64,000 bases of DNA from Gonocerus acuteangulatus. Its lineage: Eukaryota > Arthropoda > Insecta > Hemiptera > Coreidae. Position 1 is the stretch's first letter. Each line of letters opens with the position of its first letter. Made by a program: the position numbers and the translations under genes. Where the stretch lies: contig OX328125.1 of NCBI GenBank assembly GCA_946811695.1, positions 41,457,653 through 41,521,652 on the forward strand. The letters run 5' to 3'. Below the pieces are notes generated by a model. The model was not told the origin of the DNA. It worked only from the letters and a program-made list of their open reading frames with translations, and made no database searches. Shown here one piece after another: positions 21,613 through 36,400 of this stretch.

Positions 21613-24359
21613 CATGCTTACCATGGAATGAGAAAAAAAAAACTACAGTTTTTAAATTTAATTTAATTTATTTTTTAATTGTTAAAACATAATTAAATTT
21701 TCAGAAATTTTTAAACACATTAATAGATATATTATAAAATAACAATTGATGGTTTAAACAAAAAGATGATTTCTATAGTTAGTAAGGGTTGCCTCTTTTT
21801 AAGAGGCAAATGGCACTTGCTTGTAAAAAAAAATTGTTACTCACCAAGCCTAAGGAAATAAATTTGTTCGAAAGTGGGGGGGGGGGCAGAGGGAGTGAAA
21901 AAGAAGAAAAATAGTTATACAAACAATGTGAGATGATTCTCATGTAGGATGAAGGAGCTGTACTTTTCCTACATTACATTCTCAAAAAAAATTATTATTA
22001 GTAAGTGAAAATTGTAATTTAAGTACTTTGCTCATTTTTATTAATTATTGGGATAGCTTCAAATGTATTAATTACAAATAGATTTATAGTAAAAGGAAAC
22101 ATACAATTACAAGTACAGCAAAACTATAATAAATATACATTAAATATACACACATGTAACATTTTATAAAATTTATACATGATGGGATGTGAACACATGC
22201 TACACTTTTAGTGTAGAATGCAAATAAGAATAATTAAATATTATAAAAATGTGAACATATGCTCTCAACTGTGCAAAATCTTATCAGAATTTAACTAGAA
22301 AATGATTAATAAATCGATTATAATATAATCATCACATATCACTTCCCTATAGATTAAAAACTTACTGATTACAAATTAAGTAACAGAAAATGAAAACTCA
22401 ATCGATCACTTTTAAAGTCCTAGATTGAATCCAACAGGATTCCAATACTGAGAGGAGCAGAGTCACTCCTTTTTTTATATATTAGAGTTGCAAATTTAAT
22501 ATATTTATATATATACACACTTACAAACTTATAGAAAACTTAAATATACAATAAATAACAAAAGTAATAATGGTAACTTAAAAAAAATAATAAAATTTGA
22601 GCGATACTAGTATATGATTTGCAGACTTGAACAAAATAATATAATTGGATACAAAAAACGCTAACAGGAAGAAAACTGACTGCCGTACGCCCTATACAAG
22701 TAATATACAACAACTCATTTTAGATATATATATATATATATAGTCAACAGAAGTTTATTCCTAACATCATTAAATAGGAAATTTTATCATTAATAACATT
22801 AATTTTAATAGAATTATATACAATGGGAGTGAATAATTTATGAATAAATTAATTTTAATGAAACATCGACATCTTCTAGAAAATGCAATAGATAAAAAGC
22901 ACACTTCATTAATTTCCAGCTTCTAATATTGCAGATGCAATAATCTTATGCAGCTATTGTTTATCAGCAAACTAGTATTGGTGTTTTGATTTCCCATAGC
23001 TTGTTTAATCATTTACATAAAAAAAAAAAAAATAAATAAATAAAGAATTGCCATTGTAATAATCCACTTAAAATTTATAAACATTCCACTCCCCTCATTA
23101 TAATTATCACAACACATAGACTAAACTGCAAGCTTTAAACCTCGTTCAGTAATTCAAAGTCTTTAATAAAGTACAGTTCAACTTTTTTTAAAATGTGTCG
23201 AAATGGGTTCACTTACCCATGAGTGATAGGAGAATATATAGAAATTCCTATAAATGGTTTAGCAACTTTACATGCAGCATGAAATATTTTTGAAGACTAA
23301 ACTTTAAATGCATTAAGAATATGTGTTTTCTGATAGATAAACTATTGGATAAATTGTGTACTTATGATGAATTCAGAAAGCAAGGCTTATTTGAAATTTA
23401 AATGTTAAGTGAATATATAGAAATTGTTAGAAATTATAACCGATTTGCACTAATAAACAAAATGATCTTTAAAGGTAATTTTCAAAGTTGATTCACAATT
23501 TTATTAATAATTCACATTTAGACTGTTATTTATACCAAAAGTATATGTTATTATCATTATATAACCATTAAATACTTATCCTTATGTATTATTAGTACAA
23601 ACATGACTCATTTTATTGAGGAAAATGTTATCCTTATTTTTAACGCAAATCAAAAATGTGTAAATTTATTTATTTGTACATGCAATTAGCCTCTAAAAAT
23701 TCAAGTCTATCATGTTGACAATTACAGAAAGGCTTAACTCATTTTGTCGACATGCATGTCAGACATATGTAGTATATAAAATTTTTATTATGCTTACATT
23801 AGTCACAGATGATTAGGCCAAAAATCTTTTTATCAACAAAAATTAATGAAATCAGAAAGAACAGAACAGAAGAAGCTTGAGGAAGAAATGCTATGGAAAA
23901 AGGATGAAGCAATATTTCATCAATATTATATGCATTTGAATATAAAATTTATTTGAAAAGAATTATCAGTTTAATTTATTCTTGGAGCATTCAGTCCCTA
24001 GGCTCTACCTAAATATGATATTTATTTTTACCTTCAAATATATTGCAAATCTGCATACGAAATATAAATGCACTTTATATTAAAAACAGTGGGTACAAAC
24101 ATTTCTAAGTATAAGTTTCAATGGAATCGAACCTTGCTTCCGTTTAACTCTTTACATTGTTGTTGTAATTAAAAGCGTGGTTGTGTGTCAACGGTAGCAC
24201 CTCTACAGTCCTCGGCAGTTCAGCCCGAGAGATCAGGAATCCAGGCAACAAAGTAGCCTGGTAAAGAAAATATCGTTCAGAACGCGAAAATCCTCCCCTC
24301 ACGAAAATAACATAAAGAGAGAAGTAGGCTAAGAAGAACGCAGCAGTGGCGATGGGAGA
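21613..24359 (-). other. CaMKII 3'UTR and downstream intergenic DNA
   Basis: AT-rich. The UTR starts after the stop at 24360. Several AATAAA-type signals occur on the minus strand (for example near 24010), so the poly(A) site cannot be fixed. No other gene was recognised. Confidence 0.5.
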
Positions 24360-24492
24360 CTACTTATGCTGCGGAAATGAAAATGGAGGAGAGTTCGAAG
24401 ATCTGTGAAAATGAACATTCTGCCATTTGCTGTCTTTCTTCTGCCACACTCGAGTCTCTTCACACTGCCAACTATGGGTCGTCCCTTGTCTG
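24360..24492 (-). CDS. CaMKII: CaMKII last coding exon (hub C-terminus)
   Basis: Acceptor TTTACAG|A at 24492, phase 2 entry, 133 bp to TAG at 24360-24362. Encodes [19 protein letters not shown], then [11 protein letters not shown] and [18 protein letters not shown] and [10 protein letters not shown] are invariant hub motifs. The tail after HFHRS differs from the longer Drosophila-type end and looks species- or isoform-specific. Confidence 0.92.
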
Positions 24493-27400
24493 TAAATTAA
24501 GAAAATATCGCGCATTCCAGAAGATTAATAAAGTTTCAAAAATGTTGACACAAATTACTAATATCTTTATAAATAAAATAAAGGTTTTGTCTGTACTTTA
24601 CATATAATCAACCAGCTTCATGATATTTTTCTGTGTCATATATCAAAGCCACCAAATCCATTCTTAAAAAAAAAAATCTGTCTATCTGTCTGCCTTGTGT
24701 CTAAGAAAATTTGGCCCACTACATGTTCTGCTGTGGCTAATGGTGTACCTACAAAATGTCAGTATTTCTAAGCATCCTATGCTTAAAAATAGGCTTTTAA
24801 ATATTTCATTCGAAAATGAAATATTGATTAGAACGAAATTTATGAATGCCTGAGTAATTTGGAACCACAAACGTGCTGTACCGTAGTTAGCAGAGAGGGG
24901 ATGTAGACCTTGGTTGCTAGGGGGTAGAAAACACAACCTAGCCTTAAGTGTCGAGTCCTAGCTTAAAATTTACCTAGCCTCTCTACAAGTACTGAAGAAT
25001 TGATCAATGTTTGTACAAGGCAAGGAATAAGGAAAGTTCATTATTTTTGTTTCTTGAAGTACTACTATGTTAATTTATTTTTAATTTGTAGGCATTGATG
25101 TGTTAACAAATAATCTTTTTAACGAACAAGTCGGTCAGAATGTGAAAATGTTCTGTTTGTCCAAATTCTTCTTTATACTACTGTCAATGATCTGTGCATC
25201 AGCTAACTCATATATGATTGACATTCAGGGGCTGTCTCACAATAGCTATAATATTCCCCTTACCCTAAAAAAACGGTTTTTACCCTTAAATAAAATAAAA
25301 CTAATTTATTGTTCATGAATATTTTATGAAGTAAAGGACAGACATATTTAAAAAAAAAAATGGTTAAAAAGAAATAACATTCCTGGATTGGATTAAACAG
25401 AAAACACTTTCCTTATATATTAAGGATTTGGAAGGCAAGAATTTAAGACAAATTGAAAAATTGGCAAAAGAATGAAGAATGAAACTGAACTATGCCTCGG
25501 CTCATGAGTAACCAATATAACTTTTTGAATTCTATGTATGAGGATCACTCTATCATAAAAAGTGTATACAAATTTATACTTTAGTCAAATTTTGAGTAAG
25601 GAAGATATTTAAGAATGTAGGAATAGTTGCTTACTTGTCAACATATTGAGTAAGCCTGACGTAGGCAATACAAGCAGCTTCTTCGCCAAGAAGATGGACG
25701 TTTGGGTTGAGAATAGTAGTGTTTATTGCCTTGCTATTCTTGGCTACAACTACATAAAAAAAATGAGAAAGCACACTTAAAAACATAAAAATAGTTATTT
25801 TTGAGGTCGAATAGCTACCTACCATTTTCAAAGTAAAATTTATGGAAATCCATTCCTTCTATTAAATTTCCTAGGGCTTCTGGTTCGAAAGCAGTCAAAT
25901 GTGGATCACATATTTTTCTGAAAAAATTTTGTTTATGCATAATAATATTTAACGTTCAAATTAAAGAAAAAATTAAAAGAACTATGGTGAATTTTTTCAC
26001 AACATATAAAATAAATCCTTTACATACGTATATGCATCATAATCCCCTGTATTAATAGCATCTAATAACTGTTCTGTTATCTTGATCACTTCTTGCTTCC
26101 GCGCTGAAACAGAAATTATACAGATATTTTTAATAATGTAATGGAACCAGAACTAGTTGCGTATTCTTCTTCTTATTTTTCTTTTCATCAATTAATTATC
26201 AAAATAACGCATGGAATTAACATTTGTCCATTTATATTTTCATTTAAATTCTCTGTGAATTAGAAATAAATAATATAGATGTAAAGTTTAATGTTTACAT
26301 TCCCTCATTAATTATTTAATTTGTAATAGGATGTTTAAAAAAAAAAATGTTTGTGCACCTCAGGGAACAAGGAACTGGCCATGCAGGAGAATCAACCTAA
26401 GTATATAAGGTCTAGGTTAAGGATACATTTTTGGAAATTAATTTATTTTATTTAAAATGAGAATACAAACAACATACCTCATAGAACACTTAACTAAGAA
26501 ATAAGACAATTTTCTAAGTATTTTAATTGCTCATGGCTTTGAATAAATGATTCTTGTCAGTCTTAAGGAAATATTTAATAAGTTTTCATAATAAATAATT
26601 TTATATTTGTTTTATGAAATAAGATGGGTTTTATATGAGAATTAAAAAATTAGTATCTACTAAATTGTCATTATATAACTGACTTTGCGCAATAATTACA
26701 TTTAAACTAGAAATTCATAAAAAAAAAAAAAAAAAAAACTATATAAAGAATAGAAATAATTAAAAATTTATATAAGTTGAGCTATATTTAAACTAAAACT
26801 CCTGTCGTTACTTTTTTTTTTTTTTTTATTCATCTGTTATCTCATTTTGAAGACGGACAGCTATTCTTCCGCAAATTATAAAAACTACAACTAGCAGGAG
26901 CTGTTTCCTTTCCACAAGTCCATTTTCTATAACAAGAGTTGGATTTATTTGATAAAAGTCCATGTGTGAGAGGATGGATGAATAATTTTTGCCGTGCAAT
27001 CTTTCTTTGTAATCTTTGAATGCAGCTAGCGAACATTCACTTATTAAATGTTCCACAGACTTGATTGCTGTTTTACACCTCCTGCATGGATCACCCATGA
27101 TTTTGGCATCCTGTATTAAGTGCTTTCTACAGTTACTGCATGAAGACCACCACAACTCAACCAACTGTTAGGCGAATCCTTATCTACATAATTGTAATTG
27201 CAATATGTATTTTTGTGTATGTATGATGCCTTCGGTGTTGGTTGATAATGGCTGTGGGTGGTTTGCTGGTCGCTGTTGCAGCTGTAGTCGTCCTCAGATG
27301 GTTGGCAATATATTTTATCCATGATCAGGAATGGAAGGATAAACAGAGTATTTGGCCAAGTTGATTCACTTGATGGGAACAGTGGGATACAACGGCCTAG

Positions 27401-30400
27401 TTACGCATCAGGTAGCAGTAAAAAAGGGATTGCTGCCGGGTTACACAAGGAAATTGCACAGGAGAGGCGTCTGTCTGGTTAGGACTCCAGTACAGAGGTA
27501 GAGGAAGTTAGGAAGCCTGCCTGTTACCTTGCCTGGTTAACACACTGCACAGCAGTACAGGAGAGATGTTCGTCTGGTTAGCACACCAGTTCAGAGTTAG
27601 AATGAACAAAATAAGCCAAGGTCCATACATTAGGACGATATGTTTTGGAATTTACAGAAAGGATTGTAGATTGAAAGTTAAACTAGCCTACAAGAGGCTG
27701 TAGGTCCCTCGTCACACTTTGCTGAGAGCCATTGAAACATCAACATTTTTTTTATGAATCAAAACTGATTAAAAAAACATATATCTTTTCTGATTGAAAG
27801 GAGCACTCAATTAAGACTTAAATCGTATAACTTAACTGGAGTAACCGTGGTGGAATCGGGGACCCAATGGCTCCAGCAAGAGGAACTGGTCATCAGCAAT
27901 GATCCCTGTGCTGTAAATCAACCTGTAGTTACTTAACTTATTTCATTTATTCTTTTTACAGGAGGCGTAGGGCTGCAATAAAGGTCTCCTCCAGTATTTG
28001 GTTCTATGTCAAATGCTTCAGTCCTCCACTGGACTTTCACTATTCTTTATTTTCCCCTTACAGCTGTTCTCATCTAAGTATTCTAAGGCCTTCCTCTCTT
28101 TCTCCTTCCCTGGGAATCCTATTTCAGTGCTTGCTTACAAATTCTGTTCCTCAATCACCTCAATGTGTGACAAATCCACTCATACTTCCTTCTTTTTATT
28201 GTATTCCTATTGTTAACTTTGTTAAATATTCAGCACAATTCTGCATTCATTATGGATTTGGCCTATGGTTTCTGATAAACCTTCTCAGATAATTATTAAT
28301 GTACTCTTGTAGTTGATTATGATGGGCTAAATAATTCTCCAAATTCGGCAGAATTTGGCTCTTTGTGTCTAACAAAGAGCTCTTCTGCACTTTTATTGTT
28401 TATCCCCATATCCTTGGTCACATTGACATTTATTTTCAATAAGATATAACAGTTTTAAGTAACAGATTTAATTAAATTAATTTATTTTAAGTCCCCACTT
28501 TAAAAGTGGGAAAGAATTAATGAGCTGGTCTGCTACTATTGTTAGAGGTAAAATTTTGGCTAAGATAGATCTTACCCCGTAGGATAAAGTTGCGTATATT
28601 AAAGATCATCTTCTTTTGTAGTTGTTTGTGTTTTTTAAAGTTATCTTTTGTTGTCACAATACTCTTCCAGGAGATTGCGTAAGTTAAGCAAGCTAAAATT
28701 GCTTCTTAATAAATTAATTTTTGTTTTTAAATAACGATGTAAGTTGTGATATGTAAGTGTCAAAATAAACTTAAGTTAACTTTATTTTAAGATCATCTGA
28801 GATTGGCCACAATCGCTAAGAAGCTAAATCATTTTTTTGAACTCTAAACAATGGTAAGATATATACGTATAGTCTTAAGCATCTAAATAATTGGTCTGAT
28901 TTTAGTGAAATTATGCTGAACCATTTGTTTGAATTGTATAATAAATTTTATTGGCCAGAAAATATGTAAATATTTTTTAAATTAATAAACTGTAAAAACT
29001 TATCCAAATGTTTTATTAATTATCAATAAGTATACCAATTATATGAGTAATTTTAAACAAGATGAGTACATTGTTTCCTCTGTGTTTGTGAACATTGTTA
29101 ATAGACATAAATAGATGTTGTTAATGACTATAGTACTCAAAGTACTAGTAAAGAAATTAATTTTTTGCCCAAATTTGAAGAACTCTAATTATGGAAACTG
29201 ATAATAATTTTATTTCTAAAGAATTGAATCATATGTTCACTCCTTGCATTATGATATATGTCTACATTTATTATTTTTTTCAATTTTCATGGTCAAAACA
29301 AGTTTATTGAGTTTTGCTTTGTCTAATATTTAGAAAATAACGAAGTTAAATTTTGCGCTTATAACCTGTAAAATAAAACTTCTTGACCAGAAGTAAACAA
29401 TGGATTTATTGTTATCATATGAATCACCATATGAAGTGCCAGGCAAAGTAGATCTCAGGAAAAGATTCAAAAAGAAAAATTTCTTATTACAGCTGGAACA
29501 ATAGTAGAATTCCATAAAATAACACAATATTCACATATATACATGGTTTAAAACAGTTATGTCCAAAATAACTTCCATTGTTCTCTAATAACATAAATAA
29601 AAAAATAAATTAAAGCTTTTAAGACCAGCCAGCTTTAATTTCTAAAATTAGGTACATCATTTATGATACACAAAAATTGTATATACATTTTTTAAATTGA
29701 ATTTATTAATACAAGCTTTCCAAATAAATTAGTATTTGCATATTTTTTATGACCAGAATTGTTTAAACCTTAAATTTACTGACTATAGTTTTTCTGATTC
29801 TGCAAAGTTATACAAAGAAAATTATATAAATTTAACAGAAATATTATTATTTGTACCCCTCTAGAAAGGCTAAACTGGTGATATAAAAGATAATAAGGCC
29901 AGCCCTTATGTATAACAGCAAAACAAGAGAGAGGAAGGGAAATAGGACGACTATAGGTGTACCGAGAAGAAAAGAACTAGATAGTGCGCACGTGTGGCCT
30001 CCAGCTCCCCTCACCCATCCCCACCACACCTTTATTTCCCTCTGTAACTTGGAGAGACAAATCTAACGCAGTCGTGTTTACTTATATTTTCACTAATGTT
30101 ATTAGTTATGTCCCACCTTTTGAAATTGGGTCGGCCATTCAAACAGCAAGCTCGGCAAATATTGTTATTGGAGCCGAGTATTTAAGGAAACAAAAAGACC
30201 TGAAGGCGTGGTCTGGAGTAATGCCGAACTAATGGATGTATGGCAAACAGGTTGTCCTTCTTAAATCTAGAAATAATTTTGTTAACTTTGAAATCCTTAT
30301 TACATTAATAATTGTTTACCAATTAATAACATTTGAATGTAACTAAAACCTTTAAGCACAGAAGTGCCCTAATGTATTTAAAAGGGGCTACCTAATATGC

Positions 30401-33400
30401 AGATTTTTTTTTCTTAGGCCAAAAAGTATATTGCTTTAAGCAACCCTTGGCCAAATCTCAGCTAGGATTAATTAAATTAGATATTATAGAATTTACTGTT
30501 ATCACCTTTAAATGTCATTAAATTAAAACTAAGTTCTCGAACAATACATTTTTTTTAAAAAGAAAATATAAGTTACATTAAATGGGAAATTTAAAGGCCA
30601 ATTTATTTGATGGTATTTAAAGTCATGTTACTTTTTTAATACAACATTTTGGATAATAAGTTAGGAAATTCGTGATAAATCAGCACCTTGTTGAAAGTAG
30701 GAAATCAAAGAAAACGAGATATATTACTGTAATAACTAAACAAAAAAATTGAGTAAGTCACAGCTTTACGTTTGTTTTATTTGCATAGCAGAATATGATG
30801 CTTTGATTTAATAGCATCTTTTATAAATTGTAGTCATAATGAAACAAATATTTTAAAATCTACATTTTCTTTTCAATGTTAAAATTAATGATCTTTTTTT
30901 TTTTCTTTTTAATTATAGGTGCTCCGAAATGATCTCTATTATTCTTAATTCTAATTGTTAGATATTATATTAATACAAAAATTTTCTTTTATTTCCTACT
31001 TTCAACAAGGAGCTTATTCATCACTTATTTCCTAAAATACTCTCCATTAACCTGTATTTGAAAAATAATATGGCATTAAACGCTATTAACTTACATTTCC
31101 TATTTAATGCAGCTTAGAACTATGTGATTTGTTTTTAAACACTGGTAAAATGTGTACTGTTGGAGTTCGGCCAAGATAATTTAAATATAATATAAAGTAT
31201 CATAAATGATGTTTGAAATACTTATTACCAATGAAAAAGAAAACAAATATATCAGCCTTAAGTGCTAATATTACTGTAAATATTCAAGCATTCCCTGCCA
31301 ATCTATTAATGAAAACATGCCAAAATGTATTAATTTAATCACAAAATGCATATTACAACTTGCCCGGTTTAGAGGGCAACACTGTTTTATCTTGATGATT
31401 TCTGAATGTCATTTTGTCTGTATTGAGGTCTTACCTGAATTGCATGAATTGGTAGAATGCTGGGAGAAGGTCTTGGTTGGACAGACAATCCTTAGCTCTG
31501 AATGGAAGACATATTCCAAAATATTTAAATAACAGGCAAAACAAAAAGAAAATTCAGCTGATAGCAGTGCCTAGGGCCTGAATGTACGATACTTCTTATT
31601 GACAATGGTGCATTGTATGACAGAATGTATCTTAGAAGTAACATATCCTTTTTTTACTGGGATAAAGGGATTTTTTAAAATTTGCAATAAATATGTTGTG
31701 ATCAGCAAATAAATAAAAATAAAATATATAAGAAAAAAAAAACAACATCAACAACAATACCAGCGGGTGACACATATAAAGTAGAAAAATAGAAGGAAAA
31801 GGCAGAAAAACAACTAAGATTTCTGCCAGAAAATGCACAATTTTGGCTCTCGGATTAAACTGTTTATAAAGAAAATAAGTGGCTGTATGCAAAACCACTT
31901 TTCAATCGTTGTGAAATTTTAAGAAGGTTCTACACAAAGATATATTTGACAATATCCTTTATTTAAAGAGCCAAAATACAATGAAAAAAATGTATTTATA
32001 TTACATGACTTATGCATTGCTCATAAAACATGCAGATAATAGTAAGAAAATTAAATTTATCATTATCGATAATTTACAATACGATTTGATTTAAAATAGT
32101 TACATCATGCCAAAGCGTGAATTTCATTTGAGCAAGCAATGATTTTATGTGAATGCACGTTTGATAAGTAATGAACATTAAAGAGAAATCTGATCGCAAA
32201 AAAAGCTTCATGACAAATACATAAAGTTACAAATACGTAAATTAAAGCAGGATACCAACCAAGTCTCATTAAAATGGGATGGAAAGAAAGAAATGAGAAG
32301 AAACTATAGAAGAAGTGGAGTGCATCTGAATGGAGAGGCGACTATACTAGGTGAAACAAGTTTCAAAGAAATCAGGCAACAATCAAGTATTTGTGTTCAC
32401 AGGAAAATGATAATGTTCCTTGGGGAAATTTCTTTAGTTACATTGCAACAATAAAATGTATTTAATAGGACTGACATTAATTTTTTACTCTCCTAATTTC
32501 ATCTTACCTTCATAATCTTCTGAGTCCAGCCTTAACCGAGTGTAGCAATAGTCTGACTCTTCTAGAGCCAAGTCAACATGCACAAGCACACAAAACAAAA
32601 AAAAAAAAATAAATGAATTTGCAAAAAGATATTTGCATTGAAAATAAAACAAAGGAAAAACTAAATAAAAAGAAAGTAAAGACCGTCATATAATCATGTT
32701 TCAAATTAAATATTTTAAACAAAATCTTTAGTGCAAAAAATAAAAAACACCACTATGGTAACTGCAAGAATACATACCCTTGATTCTAACTGAATATTAA
32801 GAAATCATATTCAAAGTAGGTGGTTCTTTTATTTATTAATCATAAACTACAGTTAGATCAGAAAATTAACTAATGTTAATAAAACAAATAAAAGAACGAA
32901 TAAAGCTTTTGACAAAATAAACTATTCTAAACATGTAGAATAAAATTAAAAAAGCATTTTAAGAAAATTAAACAGAAAGAAATATTGTACAGAAAAGAAG
33001 CTTTGAAAATGGCAAGAAAAGCTTAAGGTGTGATGAATCTTAGTTACGTACAATAGAGCTGCATGGCATTTTACTTGTGCAGTGCCAAATTAAGGTAAAC
33101 TAAGACCTTTTAGATTTTATATGCTTTTGGAATGTCATACAGTTATATGTAATTAAAACATCTATAAATGTGAAATTCTCAGATCAGCATTATTTACAAT
33201 TAACTTTTTTTGCTAGTGTGGTTAATAGTTTTTGATGAATTTTTCCACATTCCGGAGAGGTTACCTTCAGAAGGAAAGATAATGGTAGAGTCTGAAAGAA
33301 ATCCAATTAAACATCAATGAAAATTCATCATAAAGCAACAACCACTGCTGACGAAAGAAAGCCACATCAAGAAGGTAGTATAATGAGTTTTTGATTGACA

Positions 33401-36400
33401 ATCAAGTTTTTTCCTGATCTTCATAATTATTGATATTGATGATACTAATGAAGAATTATTTAAACTTTATATATACCTTGACACAAATACGTGCATATAA
33501 ATACATTCATAGATGCATTCATACATATGTAGAAAAGTTTCAAATCAGAGTGTTTAATTCAGGAAGGAAGGGGTACTACTATTTTAGTTGTGTTTCATTT
33601 TATTCTGATGCCTTATTCCATCCATGGTAATATGTACTCACCATTATATCAGATCCAAAAGTTATATGTTTTTTTATGTATTTACACATGCACTGTCATG
33701 TCAAAAACAATTCCCCGCCAATACACCCAGGGAGACCTTTACAAGGGTTAATTTATATGTTTTTAATTGTCTGAGGGCCAAGTACGCAATTTAATACAAG
33801 AAGCTACTGAGATAAAGGCTTAGAGTTAATTATTCTCTAATCCTCATGCTTACATCTAATGAAGCTCAAGTGGGCCAAGAAGATTTATAGTATGTTCATA
33901 TAGATGGAAAAGTTCAATTCCACATGCGCGAAATTTTAAGGGAAATATTTCCAACGGTTCCACCATTTGCAAACTCCCACTTTAAGGAACAACATGATAA
34001 GTGAAGCATTATAAAACTAATTATGTCTCGTTTAAGTCTAGGGAAGGCTTCGAGAGGTCAGACAAAGGAAATAGTGCCTGATATTTATCAATACTTAAAC
34101 AAAGCCAAGACTAAGAACTTTTTAAACCTCCAAGTGATAAAGTTATAACAGAGAGAACTTTTACCGCCAATTTATTGCACTGGAAATATAGGCCATGCCA
34201 TTTTCCCTTCAACTAAACCATCTATTTGAACAGGCTATAGCTTAAATTGTTTTTAGCCTTAGCTTTGGCTAAGTATTGATAAATATTAAACACTATCTCC
34301 TTTGCCTGACCTATTAAAGTCTTCCCTGGTCCTAAACGAGACAATCAGTTTTTATTGAATTTAAAGTAGCTTGTTGTTCCTGTTAATGGCTGAATCGTCA
34401 TGAATGTTTCCCTCAGAATTTCGCTCATACGGGATTAGAACTATTTCATGAAATAAATGGCTATAGTCAAGCACACAAATACATTCAAATAAATCAGTCA
34501 TACCAAAACATATTGCATTACCATTTAAAGTACTCCATTTCACTTCTGCTACTTATATGATAAAACAAATATTATTTAAATAAATAAATATATACTTTAG
34601 AAATATCTATCCTTTGCTTTAAAGTAATAGCTCTAGTAAAAATTAGTATAGAAATTCTGAGCTAATGAAGAAAATAAAAATGTTTAGATTAATCTGGGCA
34701 AAGGCTCTCAAAATGTTGTAAGAAAGAATAGAATAAATAATTGTTATTTGTGAGAATATTCTTTGAAAAATGTGTTTTATTTGTTTGTTTAAAAACTAAA
34801 CTCTTGTTAGAAATGTGCAATTTTTCCTTTGAGCATAGGTAACAAATAAAAGATCAAGAGGTCTTCAAAAGCAGGAACTGCATCATCTTTGCGCGTTTCC
34901 ATAAAATGTTTATTTCTGGCGTAATTGGAAAAGCGTAGAATAGAAACTCTTAATATTTCGTCTTCAATCGAAAAAAAATCAGCTCTTCCGAAACTGCAAG
35001 CATCATTCTATCTGATTAAATTAGTCCAACTGTTGAAATTTAAGCTTCATTGTTTGTTTTAGAATATTTATTAAACCTTCAAACAATCACCTTCCACTTA
35101 CAATTCCAAAACTCCTCATGTCTATATAATATTTTTGTTTTTATTAATTTCTCATTCGAAACGGAACTAAAATGTATAAATCTTAGTTTGTATAATTGTA
35201 GAACATGTGCAAACATTTTCAGTCCTTTCCTTGTTTTAAAATTTAAGACCAAAATCCCAGTTTTTTTTTTTTTCATTTTTCTTGAAAATGGTTAAAGAAA
35301 TATTTGGAGGTTCAACGGATTTTTCTGAAGACTTGGAGTCAGTAAAGTAGTACACCTTTTCATTTTATAACTACCTTATTTTATATATTTTGCCCGACAT
35401 GTTTTGTGCCTTTTCACACCTCTTCAGGGGCCCTTCTTGTTAGGAAGTCCTCTCATTCCCATGTGATCTTTATAAATATATACAGTTAGTGTAAAAAGTA
35501 TTGGAAGTATTTTACTTTTTTGACATTTGCAACTAAAATATTGGTGCTTTAGGTAAACAGAAGGCATCAATAACATGGTGATAGGCTATATTTTAAATAT
35601 TCCCTGAAACTCAACATCAAACAATGGTATTTGTGTTATTAATTAACATTTCAACAATAAAATGCAATATTCTATGTGTAAAAAGTATTGGAACACCTGA
35701 TTTCTTGACTAATGCAGCTGGACTTTGGAAGGGCTTAATCCCATATTAAGGGCAAAACATCATATCAGGAGACCGAAGAGTCTCAATGTATGTGATGAAA
35801 GATCAATTTTAAGAAAAGCACAGGCAAAAAAACGACTGATTGCGCCAAAACTTCCGACTGAAATCTTGAGGATCATCTGACGGAGCATAAGTAGACAAAC
35901 CCTTACTCATATTTGACTGTAGACACCAAGCCCTGAGATTTGAGCTCTTCTTTCGCTCTCCTTCAAGCTTTTTGTCAACTTCTTTGGCTAAAAAATTCTA
36001 TTTTGTACTCAAGAACACTTTAAATCCACTGCCAGTATTCAGCAGGATGGTTAACTCTTTATCTTGCATAGCAAAGTATTTTCTATTACAAAAGTTCTTC
36101 GGTACTGTTCGACCGCGTAATTCATTTTTTCTGATATCATTTCTTACTGTACTGCTACTTATGTCCCCTCAGATGATCCTTGAGATTTCAGTTGCAAGTT
36201 TTGACGCATTCAGCCGTGGTTTCGTGTGTGCTTTTCTTAAAATTTATATTTCATCACATACAGTGAGACTCGTCGGTCTCCTGATGCGATGTTTTGCTCC
36301 CTAAGAGTTGGTTTACTACACCCATTTAATATATTTAATAAGGATCACAGGGGGGTTTACAATTTTTCAAATTTCTCATTTGCGCTTATTATGAAGCTTA

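Noticed and set aside
21382..21666. Overlapping lysine-rich and phenylalanine-rich frames
   Set aside because: Products of long A-runs in a MITE-like repeat on both strands.
27900..28216. 72-residue plus-strand frame at 27998
   Set aside because: Hydrophobic, no known motif, no splice context. Regarded as chance.
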